A program made the position numbers and the translations under genes. Under the pieces are notes generated by a model that was given only the letters and a program-made list of their open reading frames with translations, did not search any database and was not told the DNA's origin. A stretch of 64,000 bases of DNA, from assembly GCA_963576785.1 (NCBI GenBank), contig OY756140.1, positions 1,488,001-1,552,000 of the forward strand, in the 5' to 3' direction. The DNA comes from Chlorophyllum brunneum (Eukaryota > Basidiomycota > Agaricomycetes > Agaricales > Agaricaceae). This document shows, one piece after another, positions 24,128 through 36,388 of this stretch (position 1 is the first letter of the stretch; the number at the start of each line of letters is the position of its first letter).

Positions 24128-27100
24128 ATGCCACTATCAGTGAAGGATCTTGTGCGATTGTACGAGTCCTCGCCAACGGAACGGTCAAGCGATTCAACCG
24201 GCGTAGAGACTCCAACCGTGTTCGGCGGCGAAGCGCTATCGCCTATCGACACCAAGGTCGACGGCTGTGTTACGAACCCTGCCCGCTTCTTATATCACTC
24301 ACGGGATAATATACGAGATCAAGACGGGGTGATCACCAGACGAATACCCCGAACATTCTCCCCTGCAACCTCCCCTGCAACACCCAACTCAACTTCAACA
24401 ACATTCGAGACCTTTCCGGGTACCTTACCTTCAGCGACCACTAATAGCGGCACTTCACCTTCTCCATTCGAATCGGATGGTATACAGTCTTCTCATGATA
24501 TCCAGTGGTCGCAACCGCGGTATACCCGATTTGCCAAGACGAGACCTAGGCACACTGACCAAAGAAACGAGGATGAAGAACTCTTGCTAGAACAAACATA
24601 TCCTCCCTCTACATACGGCAAGATCATGCACACTGGTGGAAATGCTCCCGTACCTGCAACAACGTTATTTGCGCGCCAGGCAGCACCGCTTTTCTTACCG
24701 CACCTCGACAATTACCTATCCCGATTACCCCACCCATCCTTCGTTCAGACTCAACACCGGGACCAACCTAAGGCGCCGATGTTCAGGCCGATGGAACAAC
24801 TGGAGAAATTGGGGAAGTCGCTGGATGACCTGGAAGTCAACGCGACTGCTGCCCCATTTTGGCGGAATAGGAAGACAATTCTCGGTTCTGCGATAAACGC
24901 TGTTATCGGAGTGCTGGTTCGTGGACTGTCTCGTTCGTTCATGACAGTCAATGACAGTGACTTTTCTATAGGGATCTAGTGCCTTGGCTCCCTTCTATAG
25001 CTTGCAGGGTGTTTTTAACACGGTTCAAATTTTCGCCCTGATCTTGAGTACTATTGGTGAGCGGAGGGATATACGGATCTTCGATGCTTGTTCATCCAGT
25101 TTTAGTACCACTGAGTGGGAAGAACGTTGAAGACAAGTGGAGAAAATTGTTTTTGGGCACTATGTAAGGGGCATGACCTGAAGTTTTACCAAGTACTCAA
25201 TTGATCACATCAGTCCTAATATCCTTGCCCTAAATTTCGCTTCTGTCCTCACGCAGTCCTTGATCTTTCTGGTTGTTTTCATGGCCGTTGCTTCTGGACT
25301 ACTCTATTACTTCTATCGCGCACGGATCCGCTGTGACCGGTACAATACAATCGAAGGCTTACAACAAACTGAGCCGGAAGGAACCCGTTGGGGCCTTGTA
25401 ATTGTGACCTTCCTGCTTACAGTCATCTATTTACCCATGGGTACTATGGCCGTTCACGTACTCGTATGGTCGCAGGATTTATGGGTCGTGCCCAATCCGT
25501 ATATCAACGCCACTACCTCTCCCCCCGATATCCCTCCTCTAGGTCCTGACAATGAGTTTAAACAACCTTTGGATTTTTGCTGGACCACAACAATGAAGCG
25601 CAATGAGGTCAACTACGCCCCCATCGTCATTATTCTTTCGGTGATCACATTTGTTTCTGTGAGTATTGATCTCGTGACACAACTGATCCCCACTAATTTC
25701 CTGGTAGTTAACGATCTGGTACCCGATCCTTTTGCGTCGTGTGATTCAACAATCGGTTCCCAAGGTCGATACCTTCACGGAACTTGGGCGTCGTAGGCGG
25801 AATTGGGATATGGATAGCGAATATCATCGCTTGCTTTCACGGGACAAGAATCCCTTTGCATTCCTTTATAGCGGTGTGTGTTATACCGTCGTATTGGAAT
25901 ATAATTGACATATCCGGATTCTAGCGTTCCGTCGCGGCTGGGGCGCATACGAATCTACATATCTTTTTGCCAAACTGAGCACCTTGGTTATCATCGCAGT
26001 CATCGACTCGGACAACTGCCTATTTCGCTCGCGTTCGCGGACACTGATACCCGTCATTCGCCAAATTCTCTTATTAGTATCCACTATTGCATTCTTTATT
26101 GCACAGTGTATTTTCGCTCCCTTCCTGGACCCTGTCAACAATGCCAGCGAATGGACCTCGCGACTCAACTATGTAACAACGTCTACAACCGCCTTATTAA
26201 TCGCATTGGATGTGCCTGGAAAGGATATTATCGATACCTATGTCTTATATTGGTTGGTATCTCCATTTCTATGAGACTCTATACATCACTGACGGCGTTT
26301 CCGCAGTATTTATGTTGTAACTTATGGGCTTAGTTTTTGTGAGTTGGCCTCTATATCTATGCGCTTCAGTATTCATCTGCCTCGAGATTTTTCTGCTATC
26401 AACACAACTTTACTGCAGCGTCTTGTCAAGAGTACGTCGGTCCGTGCTCAACGTCAGTATATGTTGACCCGATGTTTTCAGGACTAACGCGTCGGATCGA
26501 TTTCAGTACGTATGTACGATTGCCGCCCTAAGTAACCTCACCACGCAACTTGCAGGTATCGATGTATTCTCACCTCGGTATGATTCGTCCGAGTTGTTCG
26601 TCCGAGTTGTTCGTTGACCACGGCTAACACGAGATGTAGGTTGGACATTACACCGTCGTCGATACACCTCAAGCGGCGGATCTGGCAGGAAACTGTTTCT
26701 ACCCTCTTATTTACGGATCCTGAGACCCGCATACCCGAAGACCAGGCTGTGGTTTACGCTCAAGCCCGTAACTCCGAGTATCCACCATATTTACTTGATT
26801 TCACTGGATCTCCCGGAGAGCGGCATGCTGAAAACATCAAGGTCAGCCCCTATGTTACGGATAGTAGCCGAGGGATCTCAACTTGTTCTTAGATCCTCCG
26901 CGAAGTTGGAACTTCAGCTTACACCAAAGCTGTGGGGCTTTTGTCTGGCCCAGACTGTGACTGGTATAAGTATCTAGAACGCGAAATACAGCAACACCAC
27001 GTTGGTCCAGATTGCTATTGGAAGAGCCCTCGGGAACCCAATATCGCTGATTGTACCAACTTCTTTGGTAATGCTTGGTGGATACCCTTTCCCCCAACTC

Positions 27101-28596
27101 TTGTATGTCAGTATCTGAGGTTCTAGTGTCAATACCGCTTACGACAGCATGTAGGTTATTCGTTATGACGACGGGCGTACCTCTGTTCTCCAAGACGCCG
27201 AAGACCTGGAGTCATACATCGCCCAGAATTCAGATCCAGGTATTCAGAAGCGCAAGCACGTTAGAGTTTCTTTGAGAGCACTCGAAAACCAAGTCGTGAT
27301 ATGGCCTTATGACCACTTCAAGGTCAGTTCCTTCTTGTTAATTACTGGCATATTGGCTGATCCTGTTTCGCAGCCCGTTGGACGACGGTCATTTTGGTGC
27401 TGCGGTCGCCAACGATACTCTGCTCGGACATCGGTGCATTTCCATTCCTGTCAACTTCGCATCAAGCGCCGAGGACGACTGATGTGGGAAGGTATAGAAA
27501 TTGGAAGTGGGTTTGACATTGAATTGGAGTACACAAGAATGGTCAAAATAACCGGTGAAGCAATCGGTCTCACCAGGGACTTTGATCTGACGCCTCCCTT
27601 GGCTCGCTTCTTGGAACTCAATCAAGAACAGATTCAGTTGCGGTCCCAGACGATTGAGGAAAAACTATTCAACTATCGGCGGTTTCATCGAAGAGAGAGC
27701 CGATGGAAAGAGCAGGTTTTATCATACCGTTTCTTGGTTCATGTCTATGATCATCCTTGTCAAGATCCCAGCAGCCAGGTCGAACTTGAGCAAGACCCTC
27801 GTCTCAGGCAATTGTTAAAGGACAATGGGAAAGTATTCGTGGACACCTTTGAACGGTACCACAATACTGCGCAGACCGAAACAGCGGCATGGTGGTATAT
27901 TTTCTGGGTCAGTCACCGTGCAAATTTTCTTTAGTGGTAGCTAACGGTCCGATGGTAGGATGATTTTTGGAGGAGGAATCATGATACGATCTCGGCTCTA
28001 TCAACATATTCCTCAGACTTCAACCCACATTATCCAACTTCAATTGCTTATACCCCTCTCCCTCGTCCAGACTTAGAGGGCTTTCTTATCCAACGAGGTC
28101 TTTTCAATCAAAAACCCAAATGGAATGATTGGATATATCATGGCTTCCTGAACAAAGTTTATCTGAGATTGAATGAGACTGTCTTTACTTCGGGAACTGG
28201 AAAGGTGGGCACATTTGTGACTACGGAGATAACGGAACTGACTGGGAAAAGTCGATCATGTTCCACCTCGGTCATGGGTCGAAAGAATTGGACATGAACC
28301 AGGTTGACATTGCCACTCGAGCGGCGTCGTCAACCCTAGGAACGGGCGCAGGAACTGACCATGATATATCTTGGATTAGAACTCGACCTGTTTATAGATG
28401 GGAGGGAATATTGACCGATCCTCTGCGTGGAGGGCACGGACACAGGACCTGGCTGTCCAAGCTCGGCGCATGGCTTGGTCTGACGCCTGTTTGGCGGGGT
28501 CCTGAGTCAACGAGTGGTCTGGCTATGGACGTAAGATTGGATCAGAGTGGGAGATATGTACTACTTAACGGTGTTTCGAAGGATAATACGGTGTAG
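24128..28596 (+). CDS. Very large multi-pass membrane protein, function unknown
   Basis: I do not recognise this protein. The first exon (24128-24918) encodes about 260 disordered Ser/Thr/Pro-rich residues from MPLSVKDLVRLYESS. Then come about seven hydrophobic helices, such as FALILSTIVPLSG, SLIFLVVFMAVASGLLYYFY, WGLVIVTFLLTVIYLPMG, APIVIILSVITFVS and ILLLVSTIAFFIAQCIF. The soluble C-terminal half (about 600 residues, from 26560) contains WWIPFPPTL, FDIELEYTRMVKITG, FNYRRFHRRESRWKEQ, WWYIFWDDFWRRNHD, and ends with GLAMDVRLDQSG. No kinase, GTPase, protease or transporter signature is visible. About 15 introns are needed; all inspected junctions are GT-AG. Length is of the order of 1250 residues. 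It follows DUF2235 by 285 bp and precedes RRP36 by 84 bp. Confidence 0.7.
26584..26609 (+). repeat. Two perfect tandem copies of a 13-bp unit
   Basis: The unit TTCGTCCGAGTTG occurs twice head to tail. It lies inside a predicted intron of the large membrane-protein gene (intron from about 26579 to 26640), so it does not affect the protein. Confidence 0.85.
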
Positions 28597-28680
28597 TTTT
28601 CGTAATGATGTCATGTGTTTGGTTGTACACACGTTCTCAAATTCGAGATCTGCATTCTCTATTTTCTGTGACTGGTAGCA

Positions 28681-30106
28681 ATGCCTAGACGACTGCGCCC
28701 GAGCCATCGCGCGCCTCCGCGTAGTCAAGGAACAGTACATCAGCGAAACAATGCCAAGCTATCTGCGAAGTCACGACAACAAGTCACCAAGCCATTTGTC
28801 GCGAGCAGGCACAGGAGCAGTAACACTGAAGACCGTGAAAGTCACTTTAGCGGGGCCCTAGACGAAGGGTATTTTGATGATGAGAGTGACGAGAATGGGG
28901 ATAATGACGATGAAAGGGACGAAGAAGGTGCAGATGTCCCGCGTGTCGCGCAGTGGATCGATGAAAATGAGTTTGAAGAGCGGGACGATGAGTACAAGAA
29001 ACCACCAAAAGCGTACCCATCACATTTGGTACTTCACCAGTACAATTATTCCGTTTTTCATTACTTATTATTGGTTAACCCCCTATCTTAGACAAAACTG
29101 CAGAATGGTATGCTACCTACACCTCAGGTCGCCGTGGTTCATTCATGCCTTCATAGACCTCTCGAGTCTTCCGTTCGGTGCTCTTAGTCGCGCAGAAGCT
29201 GTCACAGGTTCAGAAGACGAGGGCGGCGCACAACCAGGAAGTGATGGTGACATTCCAACTATCGACTCGAATAAAGGTAGAGAAGTGGAATGGAGTACAC
29301 AACTACGCAGGGATATTGCAAAGAGATCCAACAAGCATGCGTCAGTGCTGTCTACTTACAAGGGCTATGAATTACGCTTATTCACGTTCAGACCGGTGGA
29401 GATGACGTCCAAGAAGCCCGTTACACGGCTGCGGCAGGTTGTAGCAGTGAAGAAGACTGTGAGTTGACCAATGGCCATTCTTGGTTTTCACTGATTTGCG
29501 GTCAGGAACCTCGGGACCCACGGTTTTTATCTGTTGCAGGAGAGTTTGAAACAGACAAATTTCAGAACAACTACAGTTTCCTTGCAGAAGTTCATAACAG
29601 TGAATTAGGTGTGCTAAGGGATAATCTCAAACGCGCGAGGAAGTATTTGGGCAATGCACCACGACATCTCAGGGACGATTATGAGGTGGAGGTGCAACGT
29701 TTAGAATTGGCCGTGAAGAGGGCGGAGAGCATAGTGAATAGGGAGCGCACGGTCAGGATACAGCGAGAAGCATTGCAGAAAGCTGAGAAGGATGAGAGAG
29801 AGAGGCGATTGCAAGGAAAGGGCAGCTGGTACCTTAAGAAGGGTAAGTGGTGGCTCTCTGGATCCTCTATCGAAAACGTGGTGAAATTAACTTCAACGAA
29901 CAACAGCGGAGAAACGAGAGTTAGTGACCCGTGCCAAATATGAGGCTCTTGCTGCGGATGGAGGCAATAAAGCTGTGAAGGAGGCTATCGAAAAAAGGCA
30001 GAAGAAAATTAGCCAGAAGGAAAAGAGATCTCGACCATTTCCGAAAGGTGTATCTACTGTAGCTGGAGGGGATGATGGTACTCGGAAACGACGGAAAATA
30101 GGGTAG
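28681..30106 (+). CDS. RRP36: RRP36 rRNA-processing protein
   Basis: RRP36 is an SSU-processome component required for early cleavages of pre-rRNA. The ATG at 28681 gives the basic start MPRRLRPSHRAPPRSQG, followed by an acidic stretch (DDESDENGDNDDERDEEGAD). The conserved domain shows EPRDPRFLSVAGEFE, FQNNYSFLAEVH, ELGVLRDNLKRARKYLG and the C-terminal block KGSWYLKKAEKRELVTRAKYE, which spans an intron. The tail ends RKRRKIG. Introns near 29014-29110, 29360-29395, 29460-29505 and 29845-29906 restore the frame. It is the second rRNA-processing gene in the window besides ESF1, but far away, so no operon-like link is implied. Confidence 0.87.
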
Positions 30107-30256
30107 ATATACAATATATGTTATGTTCGGAAGCGCCAAGCCAGATGTATATTTTTAATTTACTATTCTGTCAACCTCATTCTCCTCTTCCTCCCACCCC
30201 ATGAACGCCCTGCCTGGTGCAGCCCACAATCCCCACTGTTCCAGAGTAATCTGGCC

Positions 30257-32720
30257 ATGAACTCAGAGCCAATGGAGTTAACACCACCTACTTTACAGCG
30301 ACGCCCTACTCCCCACCCATTCCAGCCCGTTCAATCTATCGATTACCCGATGGGCGATGGTGCGAGTGACGATGATGATATCTATCGGGGAGAGCGACCG
30401 CTCTCGGTTCGACCTTCAACTCCGTCAAGTACCCGGTCCTCTTCCTCTTCCTCCTCATCGTCCTCGGGCGCCGGTGGTGGACTCGGAGTCCTCGCCTCGG
30501 TGGTCGAACAGGCAATAACAAGATGGGCAAGGAGTGCCCGAGGACGATCGTCATCAAGTTCCTCATCTTCCTCGTCTTCGTCGACAGCCTCGTCCTCAAA
30601 GCCTTCGGAGGCCACTCCCCGCCCCTCGTTCAGTCGACGCCGCAGACGACGGTCAAGTGTGAGCAGTTTGCACACGATTAATTCCGAACGGAACATTGTT
30701 GCCCGTATTACGCGGATGAAGGCACTCGAGGAGTCCAGACAGATACCTCGCCGGTTCATTCTGTATCTGCCGCCCTCACTCAACTTCACCCATAGTTCCA
30801 GACGGGCCTTGAGGGACCCGGATGATGACCTTAGCTCGAAGAGGGTGATACAGACCACTTCTCTTTCCCTGGTTCTCACTCAATTGGGGGTGGCTTTGAA
30901 GAGGGCTACGAAGGCTCGCCGTCACATTAATAAGGCCCGCGTTAGCGTACCTCGACATTCCCGAAGTCTTATGTCTAAACCGCTCAGACAGTCTATGACT
31001 TCGGACTTGGAGAATGGATCCAGGTCGTCGTCTAAGGGACCCTATCTCCGAAGGGGGAGAAAGGGAAAACACCGGGAGGGTTCAGGCAACGGCAGGCGTC
31101 ATGTACGATTTGCCGAGTCTGCTGGCAAGGCTTCCAAAGCGTGGTTTTTGGACATTGCTTCTCCGACCTGGGGAGACCTCAGGGCCCTTGGAAAGGTATG
31201 TTGTTCGATATTCAGTCAGGATGTTCCCTTGCTAAACATTTACGCCTTAGTTATTGCATCTCCACCCGCTCACACTAGAGGATATCCTCCAGCAGGAACC
31301 TAGAGAAAAACTTGATTTATTTCCGAAACTTGGATATTACTTTGTCTCCTTTCGGGCGATTGAAACGCGCGAGGATCGAGAGAAGGCCCAGCGACATATG
31401 CAGAAGATGAACGAATATCTAGAGCCTATTGCTGGTCACGGCGAAGGAGCCGTTGGCGAAACTAATGTTTACCTGGTGGTCTTCAATGAGGGGATCTGTT
31501 GCGTATGTCCATTGTTCCATTGTCTATCTTTAACTGATATTCCACCAGTTCCACTACAATGACATTGCAGGTTCGAACAAACAATACAGGGGGATGAGCC
31601 TAAATTGACACACCCCTCTAGAACATACCGACCGGATTCGAAGTCGCATTACACTCCTTGAAGAAGTTGCAAGCATGTCATCAGGTAGCTCGTTTTCGTT
31701 CTAACTTACATCCCCTTAATCCCTACGACAGACTGGATCGCGCATGGCATTTTGGATTCCATCGTCGATTCTTTCTTTCCCTACTTGGAGCAGATCGAAA
31801 AGGAAGTCATGGCTATCGAAGAACTTGTGTTTGCTCCAACACCAGTCAATGAGTCCACAAGTTCTTCCTCACAGACCAACACCGAAAAGGACGAGAAACC
31901 AAAAAATATGCTTTCCGTCACGGAAACCTTTTCCCTTAACGAAAAGTCGCCCAGTGTTGGAGGAAGTATGCGCCCACGTTTCGCAGCTCCTAGATGGACC
32001 TTCCCTCTTCTATTCCGTCGTATCCGTCGTATCTTTGCAAGACGTTGGATGCACATGTCCACACCTCCAGAAGCCCCTCCGAGCGCTACCCTACTGACCC
32101 TCAGGCAAATGGCTAGGGCACGAAGACTCGTGACTTCGCTGAGCCGTTTGCTCGCTAGCAAATCCGAAGTTGTCACACAAATCAGGAAAAGGCTTCTCAA
32201 AACAGGAACCTCTGGTCTGGGTAATGGAACGAAAGCAGAGGAGCTGGAGGTCGCAATTTATATGGGCGACGTTCAAGGTATGTTTCAGGAGTGTGCTGCT
32301 TTGTTTTTGCTGTTGATAGACCATGTTGTAGATCACATCCTCACGCTACAACACTCACTAAATCATTACGAACACATGTTAAGTCAATCACATCCGGCCT
32401 ATTTATCCCAACTACGGACGACGTTCGCTGCCAGCAAATCTGGTACAGACAAATCTCTCATCTATCTTACTTCCGTATCGATAGCTGTCCTGTGTATCCA
32501 AACCATTATAGGTAGGTTGCCAATGCGTTACTGTGCAGCACTGCACTCACGCATGGGAGCAGGCAGTTGTTCTATGAACGTAACGGTCCCCCGAGATGAA
32601 AAATCTTACAGGGTTTTCGGGATTGTCCTTTCCCTTGCTGTCATTGTTTTATTCGTCTATCTGAACCTTGTCCGCTACTGGTGGAAGCAAGCCGGTAAAA
32701 GGCGACGGGCCCTATTATAG
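30257..32720 (+). CDS. CorA/Alr/Mnr2-type Mg2+ transporter
   Basis: This is a divalent metal-ion transporter of the CorA superfamily, plasma-membrane or vacuolar type. The N-terminal ~330 residues are disordered, with poly-Ser runs and basic patches. The cytosolic CorA domain starts near 31140 with WFLDIASPTWGDLRALGKL, LHPLTLEDILQQEPREKLD and YYFVSFRAIE. Later comes IADHI/ILDSIVDSFFPYLEQIEKE and the long helix with YLSQLRTTFAASKSGTDKS. Two C-terminal helices follow: IYLTSVSIAVLCIQTIIG and VFGIVLSLAVIVLFVYLNLV. The connecting loop, where the family has Gly-Met-Asn, reads Ser-Met-Asn (codons 32571-32579). Both plausible splice choices for the preceding intron give this Ser. The tail is basic. 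Confidence 0.88.
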
Positions 32721-32879
32721 TCCTACCTTGCCAACTGTTTGTATATTTATCCAGGCATATATCATAGGAAGATAAGATAGCTTAAACTGACGGTCTACAT
32801 AGATTACTGCCGTCACAATTCATCACACTATACATACATCACGGATTCGAATAAATTCCAAGATAGATCATTCGCTTGA

Positions 32880-34452
32880 CTACTGGTTTGTTATAAAGAG
32901 GGTGTTTTGATGTAGACCATGTCTTGAAATCACGTCGTCGGCTTGTTCAAGAGCCTCCTTGACTGAGGGTTAAGCTTAATTTTTTGTCAGACCAACGATC
33001 GGAAACGGGCACTAACCTCTTTCATTAAAGACGCTTTGCTTGCGTTCTAGCTCATCAAAAGTGAGGCGTAATTGTTCTCGCTGACGGCGTATTGTGTCGT
33101 CAACACGCTGAAGATGCTCAGATTCGCTCTTCAGGCTCTCTAGCCCTTCCTGCACTTGTAGCTGGAGGGCTTCGAGGCCTGAGATCTGCTCGAGATAGAT
33201 TTCTCTGATCTCCTCCCATTGACGACCTGAGCCAAAAATCTAAACATCTGGAAAAAAAAAGTGGGTCTGAGGGCGTACCGGATGCCTGAGCATCGTGCGC
33301 AGCAGAAGTATATCTGGACAACTGATTGTTTAATTCTTGATTATCGGCCCAAGATACTGTTTTGGCTCCAAGTTCGCTCAGGCTTCCGCGTTTAAAGCAG
33401 CTTCTTCTGCGACGTGCCGTCTCGCCTGGATTTGGTAACGTTTCATCGACAGAAGACTGGGGAGAAGGAGGAGAGTGTAGCGTTCGTACTGCGTTTGCAG
33501 GGATGTCCTTGGATGCGGCCGGTGGTGAATTACCACCTGCTGAGGATTCCGGAAGTTCAGGGTCGCCCAGCGCGGACTCGGCTTGTCCAAGCTCGTCGTC
33601 CAGACCGAATTGTGATCGCTGACCGCGAATAAGGACTGGTAATGGAGGAGGAGAAATGACGGAGGGGCGCGACGAGGAAACAGTTAGCTGTGCCCGATTC
33701 GTTGGTACGGGAAGCGAGGAGGCTCGTTCGCGCTTGATCGCACGAGATTTACTCATAAGGGCTTGAGCCCTCGAGTACAACCCTAGCTTGGATGACGTCT
33801 TCGGCCCAGCCGTTGCATTTGTGGCCGAACGTTGGAGGGTGGACTGAGGCAGAGCCGGGACGGAGGGTTTGTTTGAAGGCACAGCATGGGGACCAGCAGC
33901 AGATACACCAGCTATACATTGCGGACACTGGGGTCGGTTGTGGCTACGGTTTGGAAACGTATTGATGGCGGCTTGTTCGACAGGAGCCGAGGCACGTCGG
34001 ACAGCAGATGCATTGGCTCGCTTTTGTTGCTCGCGAAACCATCTTTCCATATCCTTCACCCGAAAGTCTTCGGGTAAGACAAAAGTCTGAAAGGGAGAAA
34101 GTGCTCTTGGAGGAGGGATGGATGCCTTTGCCAATTTTGTGCATTTTCGAATCATACGCTCCTTTAGATGGCGTATTTCGAGAATACGAGGCCAGTTGAT
34201 CGACTTTTTAGTGAGCTCGTAAGTTTCGAGTTTGAGTAGCTGCTCATACATGGCCGCTGTCCCTGGAGGTATCAGAACCTGGGTCGAGAGTCAGGTTTGG
34301 TCCGATGACAGAGAGGGCGCACTGCATACTTTGAGTTCGTTGAGGGTATCTGTGGTCTGGATGTACCTCCATCCCATGGCGGAGGTGGGATCGTGGGGTT
34401 CAAGCTGACCCCGTACCGGGCTCAACTGCAAGTAGTTGAGTGGCCTCGACAT
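32880..34452 (-). CDS. Conserved-looking coiled-coil protein, function unknown
   Basis: Not recognised. The start at 34450-34452 gives MSRPLNYLQLSPVRGQLEP, then ELK joined across a short intron to VLIPPGTAAMYEQLLKLE. The first ~110 residues look folded and helical (KKSINWPRILEIRHLKERM, FQTFVLPEDFRVKDMERW). A long disordered Ser/Pro/Ala-rich middle follows with one CPQC pair (QCPQCIAG). The last ~110 residues form a coiled coil (SGLEALQLQVQEGLESLKSE, RRQREQLRLTFDELERK), ending HQNTLFITNQ. Three introns. The shape suggests a cytoskeletal or trafficking scaffold, but that is only inference. It is divergent from PEX16 with 222 bp between start codons. Confidence 0.7.
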
Positions 34453-34674
34453 ATCGGCTGGGTGTCGGGTAGGCGAGATGGGGCATGCAAGCAGAGCCGG
34501 AGAGGAAGAAAAGTTGGGAGATGATTAATATTTGCCACGGTGCACGAGGTCCCATTGTTCGGACAACCGGGCTTAGTCACAGGAAAATCACATTGGAGCG
34601 GACTTGGATCGGCGTTCTCCGCGGCTCACTACACCTCTGGCTACCACAACCTCACCACACTCTTTCTCTCGCCC

Positions 34675-36037
34675 ATGTCCTTCTCTCTCGCCAGATATGA
34701 AACGTTCCTCATAAACAATGTGTCCACCATCTCCAGCCTCGAATCGTCCCTCAGGTCTATTACCTGGTTCCTTCCCGGCAGGTTCAAAGATGCCGAGCTC
34801 GCATCTGAAGCCCGTTCGTATACCAGCAGTCTTTTTACATATATCCCTAATTTTATACCAGTCACTGCGCTTATGAACTCCATGAGCATGTATCATGACA
34901 CTGTACTGGCAAAGGTTGTTGAGAACAATCCCAAGTACCGGCCTCTGATTCCAGCATCCCTCCACACTCGGTATACCAAGGCATGGGTAAACAAGAGCTC
35001 GCAGTACAAGTGGGCTGCCCGAATCCTTGAGCTTTTGCGTTTCACCGAGCTCGTCATTGAGATGGGTCTCCGTCGTAAAGTGTCGGAGAAGACTCGCTGG
35101 GGAGGAATTGTGGTCATTGAAGCTCTCAAGTAAATAAGTACTTTTGGATATACCGGGGCTCCCACTCACTGTTTTCCCAGGGCTGCACTGCGTCTTTTAC
35201 TTTTGAAAGTTACATACCGACCTCTGCTTTCCCCCCCGCTCCCAGAACGTGATTTCGACCCTACTGTGCTTCCGCCTTCCAGCGTCGAGTCTTCCCCAAC
35301 TTTAGCGCCATCATCGCCGACTTCCTCTCTTCCCGTGACACCCGATCACCTGAGAAACAATTATCTATCTCTACCTCCACACCCACTACTCGCAACCCCG
35401 CCTCCACCCATACGCCCTGATACCGCTGTGGAGGACTTCCTGTTACCAAAGGCTCTGACGACATCTTCTGTCAAACCTTCTTTATCTCTGTTGAAATCCC
35501 TTTCTACCCCGCACGAATGGCTCGCGGAGATTGCCTATATATTGCGACCGTTTGTTTATGGTATGTCCACGCATGCCTCGTGTCAATCAGAACTGATTTT
35601 CTGCATAATAGCATCCTTCTTGGCATATGATCGTCGCAATAAGCAACACACGAATCGCGCTCTCATGACTGCCCTAATCATGGAGTTTATCTCGCGCAAC
35701 CTCAGAAGGGCACCTCCGCCATCGGCTTCACTCGAAAGATCAGAATACGCTAGGAGAGATAAGGATATGTTATGGTACCTTCTTCGCGGCTCCATCTGGG
35801 ATACCTATACCCGGTAAGCGCTGTTGAACCACGCTCAGGACTTGGCTTTGGCTCATGTTTATCCTCAGACCTAAACTTGAGTCATTTGTAACTGGTGCTT
35901 CGCGCGCACCGATATTGGGATTGTTCGGTGTACTGGTGAAGGAATGGATTCCTCTGATCGACGAATATTATTATTGTACGTCTATTTGACTCTTTCCCCT
36001 AAATTGCTGACGATTCCCTACAGACACTGCTCCTTAA
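34675..36037 (+). CDS. PEX16: Peroxin PEX16
   Basis: PEX16 is a peroxisomal membrane protein involved in membrane-protein insertion and peroxisome formation. The start MSFSLARYETFLINNVSTIS is followed by the hallmark SLRSITWFLPGRFKDAELAS, with YTSSLFTYIPNFIPV and KTRWGGIVVIEALKA. A disordered Ser/Pro-rich insert (about 35230-35500) separates this from the C-terminal part: LSTPHEWLAEIAYILRPFVY, MTALIMEFISRNLRR and KLESFVTGASRAPILGLFG. The last exon adds YYYYTAP and a TAA at 36035-36037. Four or five introns. Length near 390 residues, normal for fungi. Confidence 0.93.
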
Positions 36038-36388
36038 CTCCATTATTGGAGCCTTTTTGGTTCTCGGTACTTGTCTTGTAATGTATTACCTTCACGCTTC
36101 CAAGGGGCGATTCGTCAAGAGTTACGGAATCGAAAAAAAAAGACCTCAGTTTGCTCTCAGCATCGCTGTTCGACTTCTAAATTTTTTCCTTTTATCCATT
36201 GGTTCATCACACGTCAGTCCCCACTTATAGCCTCATTATGGCGTATCCGATTGCAGCATGTGATAGAATATCTGCTATCATACGGTCTGTCAAGCGCGAA
36301 TAAGTCTGGAAGTCTCCCGTACCCCTGTTCTCTTCGGGTCTTTCAAACATCTTAAATTCCCCTCAATCGTCCCTTCTCTCTCACAGAA
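36038..36388. other. Intergenic: PEX16 3' region and cupin promoter
   Basis: About 350 bp. It contains an A-run (near 36133) and pyrimidine-rich sequence close to the next start codon (36360-36385). No supported gene is visible. Confidence 0.5.

Noticed and set aside
30382..30879. Acidic frame on the minus strand with poly-Asp/Glu
   Set aside because: Antisense of the poly-Ser N-terminus of the Mg2+ transporter.
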